A program made the position numbers and the translations under genes. A stretch of 64,000 bases of DNA from Vibrio sp. RE88 (GTDB taxonomy: Bacteria; Pseudomonadota; Gammaproteobacteria; Enterobacterales; Vibrionaceae): the NCBI RefSeq assembly GCF_013113835.1, contig NZ_VTYQ01000008.1, positions 1-64,000 on the forward strand, read 5' to 3'. Positions 17,977-27,309 of the stretch are shown in pieces. The notes below the pieces were generated by a model. It did not search any database and was not told the origin of the DNA. It was given only the letters and a program-made list of their open reading frames with translations. The stretch's first letter is position 1. Every line of letters starts with the position of its first letter.

Positions 17977-18852
17977 TTAATGCAGCGTTTTGTTGCCCGA
18001 ATCAGTCTGATCGAACAGCTCCGAGACTTGAGCTTCGTCGAACGTATAGTTCGTACCGCAGTAATCACAATGTAAAGAAATTGAGCCGACTTCCGCCAAA
18101 ATGTCATTTACTTCCGCACGATCGATAGTCACGATGGCAGCGCCACTGCGCTCACGTGAACAGCCACAGTGGAATTCGACTGGTTGTGGGTCAAACAGGC
18201 GAACTTTCTCTTGGTTGTATAGACGATAAAGCAGGTCGTTGGCTTCGAGTGTGAATAGCTCTTCGTTTTTGACCGTATCTGTCAGTTGCTCTAGGTGCTC
18301 GAAATCTTCAGGTGTGCCTGTGCCATCTGGCATCACCTGAATCAGCATACCCGCAGCACGCTGTTGGCCTTCATGTTCTCCGAGACGCAACCAGATACGC
18401 GTCTTAAGCTGCTCTGAGTTTGCGAAGTAGCTTTCAAGAATATCCGATAAGTTGTCGCCATCAAGGCCAACAATACCTTGGTAGCGTTCACCCTTTTTAG
18501 GATCGATGGTGATCACTAAGTGACCTTTACCCAGCATGTCATGAATGCTGGCATCATCGGCAATATCTCCTTCCCAGCGCGCGACTCCGCGTACTTTCTG
18601 GTCGTGATCGCCATTAATGACAGCCAGAGAGACCGGACCGTCACCTTGCAATTGCATCGTGATAGAGCCTTCGAACTTTAAGGTCGCGGTCAGCAGGGTT
18701 GTCGATACCAGTAGCTCACCCAACAGCTTCTGTAGTGGTGCTGGATATTCCTTGCTAGAAATGATGCGTTGGTAGGCTTCATCCAATTGTACCAACTCGC
18801 CACGTACAGACAGGTCTTCAAAAAGGTAGCGGTTTAAAACATTGTTTGCCAT
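17977..18852 (-). CDS. hslO: Redox-regulated chaperone Hsp33
   Basis: Cytoplasmic holdase that becomes active when oxidative stress and unfolding release its zinc. The 291-residue protein has the C-terminal redox switch with the four zinc cysteines as CGC and CDYC (CxC then CxxC, about residues 230-265), as in E. coli Hsp33. Length is normal. It lies 56 bases downstream of hslR on the same strand, the usual hslR-hslO heat-shock pair, and the two probably form one transcript. Confidence 0.97.
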   Translation of the reverse strand: MANNVLNRYLFEDLSVRGELVQLDEAYQRIISSKEYPAPLQKLLGELLVSTTLLTATLKFEGSITMQLQGDGPVSLAVINGDHDQKVRGVARWEGDIADDASIHDMLGKGHLVITIDPKKGERYQGIVGLDGDNLSDILESYFANSEQLKTRIWLRLGEHEGQQRAAGMLIQVMPDGTGTPEDFEHLEQLTDTVKNEELFTLEANDLLYRLYNQEKVRLFDPQPVEFHCGCSRERSGAAIVTIDRAEVNDILAEVGSISLHCDYCGTNYTFDEAQVSELFDQTDSGNKTLH

Positions 18853-18908
18853 GTAAGCATTTCCTCGTACGTATGGTACTACTGATACCAGCCAGATGGT
18901 GGTTGGTA

Positions 18909-19295
18909 TTATTGATGTTTAAATTTGATGATGTCGCGACGCTGCTTTTTATCAGGGCGACGATCTGGGCTTGGGCTATGCGCATGAAGTTTGCGACGGG
19001 CGGCATTCTCTTCACGCTTAGCAAGACTGTCCCCAGTTTCGGTATAGAGGGTTTGTGCTTCGGGAGCGCCACGTCGTTGATCCGAAATCTTTTCGATAAC
19101 CACGGTTTTCTCCTCATGTCCCTGACGAAGAGTAATGATTGCACCGAGCTCAACCGCCTTACTCGGCTTGCTGCGCTGGCCATTATAGTGAACTTTACCG
19201 CCGTCGACCATATTTCGAGCAATGGAACGAGTTTTGTAAAAACGTGCTGCCCATAGCCATTTATCGAGTCGAACTGCTTCAGTTTGGGAACCCAT
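18909..19295 (-). CDS. hslR: Ribosome-associated heat-shock protein Hsp15
   Basis: S4-domain RNA-binding protein that binds 50S subunits carrying nascent peptidyl-tRNA after premature dissociation and helps recycle them. The 128-residue protein opens with an S4 fold (RLDKWLWAARFYKTRS) followed by a basic tail with KKQRRD. It is the first gene of the hslR-hslO pair and is divergent from the eps operon across 254 bases. Confidence 0.95.
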   Translation of the reverse strand: MGSQTEAVRLDKWLWAARFYKTRSIARNMVDGGKVHYNGQRSKPSKAVELGAIITLRQGHEEKTVVIEKISDQRRGAPEAQTLYTETGDSLAKREENAARRKLHAHSPSPDRRPDKKQRRDIIKFKHQ

Positions 19296-19472
19296 TGTGG
19301 ATACTAGCCTCTAACTGGTGGTGAATCTTGTGCCAAATTATTGGTGTAACAATGGTGATGAAGCGCGCATTTTTCAAGGTACATGGTAAAATTCCACCGC
19401 TTTACATGTTAATCAGGCCGTTAACTATTTAGCCTGTTTCATATTTTGGTAGAATGATTCGTTCAAATAAAA

Positions 19473-19488
19473 ACTCTAATTATAGAGT
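19473..19488. promoter_or_regulatory. Interrupted palindrome in the eps promoter region
   Basis: ACTCTA-ATTA-TAGAGT is a 6+4+6 inverted repeat about 60 bases before epsC. A -10-like TAGAAT lies at 19450-19455 with only a weak -35 upstream. It could be an operator; the regulator is unknown. Confidence 0.3.
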
Positions 19489-19549
19489 ACTTTGCTTGGT
19501 AAACAGTACCTTGCATGGCTTCGTCAGCTGGTGATCAAAAGGATTGTGA

Positions 19550-20416
19550 GTGAACATACGTGGTGTAATTCAACTGGATAGTTTCCTGAAAAATCAGGAC
19601 CGCTTGAGCTCAATGGCAACGGTAGTGTTGTTGGGCATGAGTGCATGGGTATCTGGTGCATTGATCTGGAAGCCGATGGAGTCACAATCGGTAACCCCAT
19701 GGCAACCGACTTCCGTGGCAGGTAGTGTCAGCAAGGATTCAGGGTTGAATATCGCTGAGCTACAAAACAGCAACCTGTTTGGTCGCTATCAAGCGCAGGC
19801 GCCGGTTGAGAAAAAGCCTGTGGTAACGGAAGCGCCGAAAAGTCGCTTGAACGTCATCTTGGTTGGTGTTGTAACCAGCACTGAAGCGAATAAAAACCTT
19901 GCGGTGGTGGCCAGTCGAGGTCAGCAGGCGACTTATGGCATCGGTGAAACCTTGGAAGGCACTAGAGCGACGGTGGTTCAGGTCTTGTATGATCGTATTA
20001 TCGTCGATAACTCCGGTCGTAATGAAACTGTCATGCTGGAAGGGCTTAAATACACCAAGAATCTACAGCAACAGCCTAAAACCAAATCGATTAAGGCAGA
20101 CGTCTCCGCTGATAAGCTGGATGAAATACGCTCTGTCATTCGCAAAGACGCGAAACAAATTTTCCAATACGTTCGTATGTCTCAGATAAAAAGAGATGGC
20201 GAAGTTATTGGTTATCGCTTAACCCCTGGAAAAGAGAAAGAACTATTCGAATCAGTTGGCTTACAGTCAGGGGATATAGCAACACAAATCAATGGCCAGG
20301 ATCTGAGTAACCCCGCGACGATGGGGGAGATCTTCAAAAATATGTCTCAACTTACCGAGCTGAACTTAACGGTAGAACGAGATGGCCAACCTTATGAAAT
20401 TTATATTGAATTATAA
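19550..20416 (+). CDS. epsC: Type II secretion inner-membrane protein EpsC (GspC)
   Basis: Links the inner-membrane platform of the type II secretion system to the outer-membrane secretin and helps select substrates. The 288-residue protein has a short cytoplasmic start, one TM helix (about 21-40), a periplasmic homology region (about 55-165) that contacts GspD, and a C-terminal PDZ domain (about 190-288). The start is GTG at 19550 with AAGGA upstream. It is the first gene of a 12-gene operon in canonical C-N order. Confidence 0.96.
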   Translation: MNIRGVIQLDSFLKNQDRLSSMATVVLLGMSAWVSGALIWKPMESQSVTPWQPTSVAGSVSKDSGLNIAELQNSNLFGRYQAQAPVEKKPVVTEAPKSRLNVILVGVVTSTEANKNLAVVASRGQQATYGIGETLEGTRATVVQVLYDRIIVDNSGRNETVMLEGLKYTKNLQQQPKTKSIKADVSADKLDEIRSVIRKDAKQIFQYVRMSQIKRDGEVIGYRLTPGKEKELFESVGLQSGDIATQINGQDLSNPATMGEIFKNMSQLTELNLTVERDGQPYEIYIEL

Positions 20417-20455
20417 GAATGATGCAGATGCGTGAATCATTCCGAGGAGTAGAGA

Positions 20456-22486
20456 GTGAACCATTGGCTTAAAAAAAGCGCTTGGCTTTTAGCAGGAAGC
20501 TTGTTGACGTCACCTGCCGCTGTATTCGCTAATGAATACAGTGCGAGCTTTAAAGGCACAGATATTCAGGAGTTCATCAACATTGTTGGTCGGAATCTGG
20601 AAAAAACCATCATTGTTGACCCGTCCGTACGTGGCAAGATCGATGTACGCAGCTACGACATGCTGTCGGAAGAACAATATTACAGCTTCTTTTTAAATGT
20701 TCTGGAAGTCTATGGCTACGCTGTGGTGGAAATGGACAACGGTGTCATCAAGGTCATCAAATCTAAAGATGCGAAAACCTCTGCGATTCCTGTGGTTGGC
20801 GATGGCTCTATTCAAGGTGATGAAGTCGTAACACGTGTGGTAGCGGTTCGTAATGTCTCTGTGCGTGAGCTTTCACCTCTGCTTCGTCAGCTAAACGACA
20901 ATGCGGGTGCGGGTAACGTTGTGCACTATGACCCGGCTAATATCATTCTTATTACAGGTCGTGCCGCAGTAGTTAACCGACTGGCAGATATTATTAAACG
21001 TGTCGACCAAGCGGGTGACAAAGAAATTGAAGTGGTTGAGTTGGATAATGCTTCTGCTGCTGAGATGGTTCGTATTGTAGAAGCTCTGAACAAGACGACT
21101 GATGCGAAAAGCACACCTGCTTTCTTACAGCCAAAACTGGTTGCAGATGATCGCACTAACTCTATTCTCATTTCCGGTGATCCTCAGGTACGTCAGCGCC
21201 TGCGTAAGCTGATTAAGCAGCTTGATATTGAGATGGCTACCAAAGGCAATAACCGCGTGGTGTATCTAAAGTACGCCAAAGCGGAAGACTTGGTTGATGT
21301 GCTGAAAGGTGTCTCTGACAATCTTCAGGCAGAAAAATCATCGGGCTCTAAACAGTCGTCCAGTGCCAAACGTGGCGAGGTGATGATCTCAGCTCACCCA
21401 GGTACCAATGCATTGGTTCTGACTGCGCCGCCAGATATTATGAATGCGCTTCAGGATGTGATTTCTCAACTGGATATTCGCCGTGCACAGGTGCTGATTG
21501 AAGCCCTGATTGTCGAAATGACAGAAGGTGACGGTATTAACTTGGGTGTCCAGTGGGGCTCGCTCGAAACTGGTGCAGTGATCCAGTATGGTAATGCCGG
21601 AACCAAGATCGGTAACGTAATGGTGGGCCTTGAAGAGGCTGAAGATCAAAAGAGTACAGAGTATTACACCAATAGTGCAGGTGAACGAGTACCTTATGAT
21701 GTTACGGAACCAGGAGACTACTCCACATTGGCTTCAGCGCTCTCTGGCGTTAATGGTGCGGCACTTAGTGTAGTAATGGGAGACTGGACGGCACTGATCA
21801 GCGCAGTATCAAGCGACACCAATTCTAACATTCTGTCTTCTCCAAGCATTACTGTCATGGATAACGGTGAAGCGTCTTTCATTGTCGGTGAAGAAGTACC
21901 AGTGATCACAGGGTCTGCGGCAGGCTCAAACAACGACAACCCATTCCAGACCGTTGATCGTAAAGAAGTTGGTATCAAGCTTAAAGTCGTTCCGCAAATC
22001 AACGAAGGTAACTCGGTACAGCTTACCATTGAGCAAGAGGTGTCTAACGTTCTGCCTGCGACCAGTAACGCAGCGGTGGATGTCAGCTTTGCTAAACGCC
22101 AGCTCAATACGTCAGTTATGGTAGAAGATGGCCAGATGATTGTACTGGGTGGTTTGATTGACGAACGCGCACAAGAAAGTGAATCTAAAGTCCCACTACT
22201 GGGTGATATTCCTTACTTAGGCCGTCTGTTTAAATCGACCAGCTCTCAGCTACAAAAATCCAATCTAATGGTATTCATCAAGCCAACCATCATTCGCGAT
22301 GGTGTAACTGCTGATGGTATTACTCAGCGTAAATACAACTTTATTCGTGCTGAGCAGCTTTACAAGGCTGACCAAGGTCTGAGATTGATGGAAGACGTGC
22401 AAACGCCTGTACTGCCTAAATTCGGTGAAGATATTAGTCACCCTGCTGAGATTCAGGCTTTCCTAGACCAAATGGAAACTAAGTGA
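20456..22486 (+). CDS. epsD: Type II secretion secretin EpsD (GspD)
   Basis: Outer-membrane channel through which folded exoproteins leave. The 676-residue protein has a signal peptide ending at AVFA (residues 22-25), periplasmic N0-N3 domains to about 350, and the secretin barrel with the conserved VPVITGS and LGGLIDE segments. A short C-terminal domain that normally binds the pilotin follows. The start is GTG at 20456. The stop TGA overlaps the epsE ATG by one base. Confidence 0.97.
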   Translation: MNHWLKKSAWLLAGSLLTSPAAVFANEYSASFKGTDIQEFINIVGRNLEKTIIVDPSVRGKIDVRSYDMLSEEQYYSFFLNVLEVYGYAVVEMDNGVIKVIKSKDAKTSAIPVVGDGSIQGDEVVTRVVAVRNVSVRELSPLLRQLNDNAGAGNVVHYDPANIILITGRAAVVNRLADIIKRVDQAGDKEIEVVELDNASAAEMVRIVEALNKTTDAKSTPAFLQPKLVADDRTNSILISGDPQVRQRLRKLIKQLDIEMATKGNNRVVYLKYAKAEDLVDVLKGVSDNLQAEKSSGSKQSSSAKRGEVMISAHPGTNALVLTAPPDIMNALQDVISQLDIRRAQVLIEALIVEMTEGDGINLGVQWGSLETGAVIQYGNAGTKIGNVMVGLEEAEDQKSTEYYTNSAGERVPYDVTEPGDYSTLASALSGVNGAALSVVMGDWTALISAVSSDTNSNILSSPSITVMDNGEASFIVGEEVPVITGSAAGSNNDNPFQTVDRKEVGIKLKVVPQINEGNSVQLTIEQEVSNVLPATSNAAVDVSFAKRQLNTSVMVEDGQMIVLGGLIDERAQESESKVPLLGDIPYLGRLFKSTSSQLQKSNLMVFIKPTIIRDGVTADGITQRKYNFIRAEQLYKADQGLRLMEDVQTPVLPKFGEDISHPAEIQAFLDQMETK

Positions 22487-23970
22487 TGGATGAGTTAGTC
22501 ACATTCCGTCGTTTGCCATTTAGCTTTGCCAATCGCTTCCAACTGGTACTTGAGCCTTCAGAGCAAGGTCTCACGCTGTATTATGTTGCGCCGTTGGCAT
22601 TTGAAGCCCTGATCGAAGTAAAACGTGTGGTAGGCGAACATTTTGAGCTGCGCGAAGTGTCCAAAGATGAGTTCGATTCCAAATTGACGGAAGCGTATCA
22701 GCGCGACTCGTCGGAGGCGCGTCAGTTAATGGAAGATTTGGGTGCAGACAGTGATGACTTCTTCTCGTTGGCTGAGGATTTGCCGCAAGATGAGGACCTG
22801 CTTGAGTCAGATGACGATGCGCCTATCATCAAGTTGATCAACGCTATGCTCGGTGAAGCGATTAAGGAGGGGGCATCGGATATCCACATCGAGACCTTCG
22901 AAAAAGCGCTTTCAATCCGTTTCCGAATTGATGGCGTATTGCGTGATGTGTTGTCGCCGAGTCGTAAGTTAGCACCGTTATTGGTCTCTCGCGTTAAGGT
23001 TATGGCTAAGCTGGATATCGCTGAGAAGCGTGTGCCTCAAGATGGCCGTATTTCTCTGCGCATTGGTGGTCGAGCAGTTGATGTGCGTGTTTCTACTATG
23101 CCTTCGTCTCACGGAGAGCGAGTGGTGATGCGTCTTTTGGATAAGAATGCCACTCGACTTGATCTGCATAGCTTAGGCATGACGCCAGCCAACCACGAAA
23201 ATTTCCGCAGCATGATTGAGCGCCCGCACGGCATCATCTTGGTTACCGGCCCAACGGGCTCGGGTAAATCGACCACCTTGTACGCTGGCCTGCAGGAACT
23301 CAACAGCAACGAACGCAATATTCTTACCGTTGAAGACCCGATTGAATTTGATATCGATGGTATCGGTCAGACGCAAGTTAACCCTAAAGTCGACATGACC
23401 TTCGCTCGTGGCTTGCGTGCAATTCTGCGTCAGGATCCTGATGTTGTAATGGTCGGTGAGATCCGTGACTTGGAAACCGCGCAGATCGCTGTACAGGCTT
23501 CTTTGACCGGTCACTTAGTGATGTCGACCCTACACACCAATACAGCAGTGGGTGCGATTACCCGTCTGCGGGATATGGGCATTGAGCCGTTCCTGATCTC
23601 GTCCTCACTATTAGGGGTGTTGGCGCAGCGCTTAGTTCGTACGCTTTGCCCTGATTGTAAAGAGCCTTACGAAGCAGACAAAGAAACCAAAAAGCTGTTT
23701 GATCTGAAGAAGAAAGAAGAGCTGATCCTCTATCGAGCCAATGGCTGTGAACACTGTAATCACAAAGGTTATCGTGGTCGTACGGGTATTCATGAGCTGC
23801 TGGTGGTCAACGAGCAGGTGCAGGAGAAAATTCACAGCGAAGCGGGCGAGCAAGCGATTGAAAAAGCCATTCGTGAGCATACGCCAAGTATTCGTGATGA
23901 TGGCCTGAGTAAAGTTCGTCAAGGTATCACTTCTCTTGAAGAAGTCATGCGGGTGACTAAGGAAGGCTAA
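22486..23970 (+). CDS. epsE: Type II secretion ATPase EpsE (GspE)
   Basis: Cytoplasmic hexameric ATPase that drives pseudopilus assembly and binds EpsL. The 494-residue protein has an N1E/N2E region that docks EpsL, Walker A GPTGSGKST, the Asp box, Walker B and a zinc-binding tetracysteine (CPDC and CEHC). The ATG at 22486 overlaps the epsD stop codon; the GTG three bases upstream would add one residue. The N-terminal 60 residues differ more from V. cholerae EpsE than the rest, as expected for the EpsL-binding part. Confidence 0.97.
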   Translation: MDELVTFRRLPFSFANRFQLVLEPSEQGLTLYYVAPLAFEALIEVKRVVGEHFELREVSKDEFDSKLTEAYQRDSSEARQLMEDLGADSDDFFSLAEDLPQDEDLLESDDDAPIIKLINAMLGEAIKEGASDIHIETFEKALSIRFRIDGVLRDVLSPSRKLAPLLVSRVKVMAKLDIAEKRVPQDGRISLRIGGRAVDVRVSTMPSSHGERVVMRLLDKNATRLDLHSLGMTPANHENFRSMIERPHGIILVTGPTGSGKSTTLYAGLQELNSNERNILTVEDPIEFDIDGIGQTQVNPKVDMTFARGLRAILRQDPDVVMVGEIRDLETAQIAVQASLTGHLVMSTLHTNTAVGAITRLRDMGIEPFLISSSLLGVLAQRLVRTLCPDCKEPYEADKETKKLFDLKKKEELILYRANGCEHCNHKGYRGRTGIHELLVVNEQVQEKIHSEAGEQAIEKAIREHTPSIRDDGLSKVRQGITSLEEVMRVTKEG

Positions 23971-25193
23971 TGGCAGCGTTTGAATATAAAGCCCTCAATA
24001 AAAAAGGCAAAACCCAGAAAGGGGTGATTGAAGGCGATAACGCACGTCAGGTCCGAGCCCGGCTCAAAGAGCAGGGGTTGATGCCGGTTGAGGTGAGTGA
24101 AACACGTCAGAAAGCCAAGAAGCAGACCGAGCAAGCTGGGTTGACCTTTAAACGTGGTATCAGCACGCCTGATTTGGCTTTGATTACTCGCCAGTTAGCG
24201 ACACTGGTTCAATCGGGAATGCCGCTAGAAGAGTGTCTTAAGGCGGTTTCAGAGCAGTCTGAAAAGCCGCGCATTCGAACCATGCTGCTCGCCGTGCGCT
24301 CAAAAGTCACCGAAGGTTATACGCTGGCTGACAGTTTGGCGGATTTTCCGCACATCTTTGATGATTTGTTCCGCTCTATGGTGTCGGCAGGTGAAAAGTC
24401 TGGTCATTTAGATGCGGTTTTGGAACGTCTGGCGGACTATGCAGAAAATCGCCAAAAAATGCGCTCTAAGCTGCAGCAGGCGATGATCTACCCTGTTGTT
24501 CTGGTGGTGTTTGCCGTCGGTATTGTAGCGTTTTTGCTCGCGGCAGTAGTGCCCAAGATTGTTGGCCAGTTTGTTCAGATGGGACAAGAACTGCCTCAAT
24601 CGACTCAGTTCCTTCTTGCTTCCAGTGATTTTATTCAAAACTGGGGCATTCAAATTTTAGTAGCTCTGACCGTGCTGGTGTATCTGTTTAAGTTTGCTCT
24701 CAGTAAACCTAACCTGCGCCTGAGCTGGGATCGCAAAATTGTTCATATGCCGATGATTGGCAAAATCTCTCGTGGCCTGAACACCTCTCGCTTTGCGCGT
24801 ACCTTATCCATCTGTACTTCCAGTGCAATTCCAATATTGGAAGGGATGAAAGTAGCGGTGGACGTGATGTCGAATCATTACGTTAAGCAGCAGGTTCTTA
24901 GCGCGACCGATAACGTCCGTGAAGGGGCAAGCCTGCGTAAGTCACTTGAACAGACCAAGCTTTTCCCGCCAATGATGCTGCACATGATCGCCAGTGGTGA
25001 ACAGAGTGGTGAGTTGGAAAGTATGTTGACTCGTGCGGCCGATAATCAGGATGCCAACTTTGAATCAACGGTCAATATCGCCTTAGGTATCTTCACCCCG
25101 GCATTGATCGCACTGATGGCTGGATTAGTACTGTTTATCGTAATGGCGACCCTGATGCCAATTTTAGAAATGAACAACTTAATGAGTGGATAG
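23970..25193 (+). CDS. epsF: Type II secretion platform protein EpsF (GspF)
   Basis: Polytopic inner-membrane protein of the assembly platform, related to PilC. The 407-residue protein has a cytoplasmic N-terminal part and two repeated GspF helical domains (about 70-195 and 270-400), with TM segments near 170-190, 220-240 and 375-395. The ATG overlaps the epsE stop codon. Confidence 0.97.
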   Translation: MAAFEYKALNKKGKTQKGVIEGDNARQVRARLKEQGLMPVEVSETRQKAKKQTEQAGLTFKRGISTPDLALITRQLATLVQSGMPLEECLKAVSEQSEKPRIRTMLLAVRSKVTEGYTLADSLADFPHIFDDLFRSMVSAGEKSGHLDAVLERLADYAENRQKMRSKLQQAMIYPVVLVVFAVGIVAFLLAAVVPKIVGQFVQMGQELPQSTQFLLASSDFIQNWGIQILVALTVLVYLFKFALSKPNLRLSWDRKIVHMPMIGKISRGLNTSRFARTLSICTSSAIPILEGMKVAVDVMSNHYVKQQVLSATDNVREGASLRKSLEQTKLFPPMMLHMIASGEQSGELESMLTRAADNQDANFESTVNIALGIFTPALIALMAGLVLFIVMATLMPILEMNNLMSG

Positions 25194-25246
25194 TCATACT
25201 GAGAGCAGTTTAACCTCTCGCTATGAATTTTTATTTGGAGAATATA

Positions 25247-25690
25247 ATGAAAAGAAAAATGAACAAGCAGTCTGGCTTTACGCTTTTAGAGGTGATGGTT
25301 GTTGTCGTCATCTTAGGTATTTTAGCGAGCTTTGTTGTTCCTAACTTGTTGGGTAATAAAGAAAAGGCTGACCAACAGAAAGCGATTACAGATATTGTTG
25401 CGCTAGAAAATGCACTGGATATGTACAAGCTGGACAACAGCGTTTATCCAACCACAGACCAAGGTTTGGAAGCGCTAGTCAACAAGCCATCAAGCCCTGA
25501 GCCGCGTAACTACCGCGACGGTGGCTACATCAAGCGTCTGCCAACTGACCCTTGGGGTAACGACTACCAATACCTGAGCCCAGGTGACAACGGCAACATC
25601 GATATTTTCACTCTAGGTGCTGATGGCCAAGAAGGTGGTGAAGGTGTCAATGCCGATATCGGCAACTGGAACATTCAGGACTTTCAATAA
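25247..25690 (+). CDS. epsG: Major pseudopilin EpsG (GspG)
   Basis: Main subunit of the type II secretion pseudopilus. The 147-residue precursor has the prepilin cleavage site QSGFTLLE after a short basic leader, the hydrophobic N-terminal helix and the C-terminal GspG calcium-loop region (DGQEGGEG). The ATG at 25247 has TTGGAGA upstream; an in-frame ATG at 25223 would add eight residues but is less well placed. Pre-pseudopilins are processed by a prepilin peptidase encoded elsewhere. A terminator-like hairpin follows its stop codon. Confidence 0.97.
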   Translation: MKRKMNKQSGFTLLEVMVVVVILGILASFVVPNLLGNKEKADQQKAITDIVALENALDMYKLDNSVYPTTDQGLEALVNKPSSPEPRNYRDGGYIKRLPTDPWGNDYQYLSPGDNGNIDIFTLGADGQEGGEGVNADIGNWNIQDFQ

Positions 25691-25693
25691 GGC

Positions 25694-25720
25694 AGAGGCG
25701 GCATAAGCCGCCCTCTTTTT
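25694..25720 (+). terminator. Terminator-like hairpin between epsG and epsH
   Basis: GGCGGC-ATAA-GCCGCC (25697-25712), extended by AGA/TCT around a one-base bulge, is followed by TTTTT. It begins four bases after the epsG stop and ends three bases before the epsH ATG. It probably terminates part of the transcripts, leaving more mRNA for the major pseudopilin than for the genes below. Confidence 0.8.
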
Positions 25721-25723
25721 CCT

Positions 25724-26326
25724 ATGCGTCAAGGTTACCCAACTCTCTCTCGTACTGGCTTTACTCTGCTGGAAATCTTACTGGTTCTGGTACTGGTGTC
25801 CCTCGCTTCGGTGGCGGTGATCTCCACGTTACCTACCAGCTCAAAAGATGTGGCAAAGAAGCAGGCTGAATCTCTTTTTCAGCGAATATTGCTCCTTAAT
25901 GAAGAAGCGATGCTCAGTGGCCGAGACTTCGGTCTGCGCGTCGATGAGAAGAAATCGGTCTATTACTTGATGTCTCTGGAAAGTGAAGGCTGGCAGAAAC
26001 TCAATATCGACCAGATTCCTTACGAAACGAAGTTGAATGACTCGGTAGCTATGACACTGACTCTAGGTGGTGGCGCATGGGGCGATGATGATCGTCTGTT
26101 TAAGCCGGGAACCCTGTTTGATGAAGATATGTTTGCTGAGTACAAAGAAGAGAAAAAGCTGCGTCCGCCACAAGTGTTTATTGTCTCCAGTGGTGAAGTA
26201 ACGCCATTTTCTGTTGCCATTTATCCTGAACAAGGTGATGAAGAGCAGGATGCTTGGAAAGTAGTGGCAAAAGAAAATGGACAGATAGTGCTGTTGGCTC
26301 CGGGAGAAAGCGAAGATGAAAGCTAA
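25724..26326 (+). CDS. epsH: Minor pseudopilin EpsH (GspH)
   Basis: Minor pseudopilin thought to join the pseudopilus tip to the shaft. The 200-residue precursor has the processing motif RTGFTLLEI and an acidic globular part. The ATG at 25724 lies three bases after the T run of the preceding hairpin and has no Shine-Dalgarno sequence, which suggests weak translation. The GGAW and SSGEVTPF segments match V. cholerae EpsH. It overlaps epsI by 11 bases. Confidence 0.94.
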   Translation: MRQGYPTLSRTGFTLLEILLVLVLVSLASVAVISTLPTSSKDVAKKQAESLFQRILLLNEEAMLSGRDFGLRVDEKKSVYYLMSLESEGWQKLNIDQIPYETKLNDSVAMTLTLGGGAWGDDDRLFKPGTLFDEDMFAEYKEEKKLRPPQVFIVSSGEVTPFSVAIYPEQGDEEQDAWKVVAKENGQIVLLAPGESEDES

Positions 26327-26669
26327 ACGGGGCATGACGTTACTGGAAGTGTTGGTTGCGTTAGCGATATTCGCTACTGCAGCGATAGCGACCATTCGTT
26401 CTGTCAGCCAACATATCAACACCTTAAATTATCTGGAAGAAAAAACCTTCGCTGCGTTAGTCGCGGATAATCAGATGGCCAAAGTGATGCTGGCAGGTAG
26501 CAAGCCGAGCAAGAAAAAAGGCAAAGAAGAACTGGCCGGGCGAGATTGGTTCTGGTCGGTAGAGCCTGTCGAGACTACTGGTGACATTTTGCAGGCGTTT
26601 GATGTCAAGGTGGCGACCAGTGAAAAAAGTTCGCCAGTGGTGACGGTGAGAAGCTATGTGGCGAAGTAA
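26316..26669 (+). CDS. epsI: Minor pseudopilin EpsI (GspI)
   Basis: Forms the pseudopilus tip complex with EpsJ and EpsK. The 117-residue precursor has a processing site (KRGMTLLEVLVALAIFA) and a short globular domain. It overlaps epsH at its start and epsJ by 14 bases at its end, indicating translational coupling. Confidence 0.95.
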   Translation: MKAKRGMTLLEVLVALAIFATAAIATIRSVSQHINTLNYLEEKTFAALVADNQMAKVMLAGSKPSKKKGKEELAGRDWFWSVEPVETTGDILQAFDVKVATSEKSSPVVTVRSYVAK

Positions 26670-27309
26670 AACATCGGCCTCTCAGGGCGGTTTCACGCTG
26701 ATCGAAGTACTGGTGGCGATTGCCATCTTTGCCAGCTTGAGCGTGGGCGCTTATCAGGTTCTGAATCAAGTACAGCGCAGCAATGAACTGTCCATGGAAC
26801 GCAGTGAGCGACTGAAAACGCTGCAACGCGCCTTAGTATTTATGGATGGTGACTTTCGTCAGATGGCTCTACGCCAGACCCGAACGAATGGTGAAGAGTC
26901 CAATGGCCTGTTGGTGCAGTGGAAAGAGTATTTGCTGGATTCCGATGCCAACGGGATCATGTTTACCCGTTTAGGCTGGCATAACCCACAGCAGCAGTTT
27001 CCGCGTGGTGAAGTGAGTAAAGTGGGCTACCGGATCAAAGATGACGTGCTTGAGCGCGTCTGGTGGCGCTATGCTGATACGCCCGCAGGGCAAGCGGGAA
27101 TAGCGATGCCGCTGATCGACAAAGTGGAAAAATTTAATGTGAAGTTCTTTGACGGCTCAGACTGGAAAAAAGAGTGGGATAAGAAAGCCATGTTGCCTCA
27201 GGCGGTGGCGGTTGAACTTGAACTGGAAGATTACGGCAAGATTGAACGCATTTATATGACGGCGGGCGGTGAGATTGGCGGTTCTGAGGAGAAAAGCGAT
27301 GGCAGCTAA
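26656..27309 (+). CDS. epsJ: Minor pseudopilin EpsJ (GspJ)
   Basis: Tip-complex pseudopilin. The 217-residue precursor has the GGFTLIEVLVAIAIF processing motif after a 12-residue basic leader and a beta-rich globular domain. It overlaps epsI by 14 bases and epsK by 11 bases. Confidence 0.95.
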   Translation: MWRSKTSASQGGFTLIEVLVAIAIFASLSVGAYQVLNQVQRSNELSMERSERLKTLQRALVFMDGDFRQMALRQTRTNGEESNGLLVQWKEYLLDSDANGIMFTRLGWHNPQQQFPRGEVSKVGYRIKDDVLERVWWRYADTPAGQAGIAMPLIDKVEKFNVKFFDGSDWKKEWDKKAMLPQAVAVELELEDYGKIERIYMTAGGEIGGSEEKSDGS

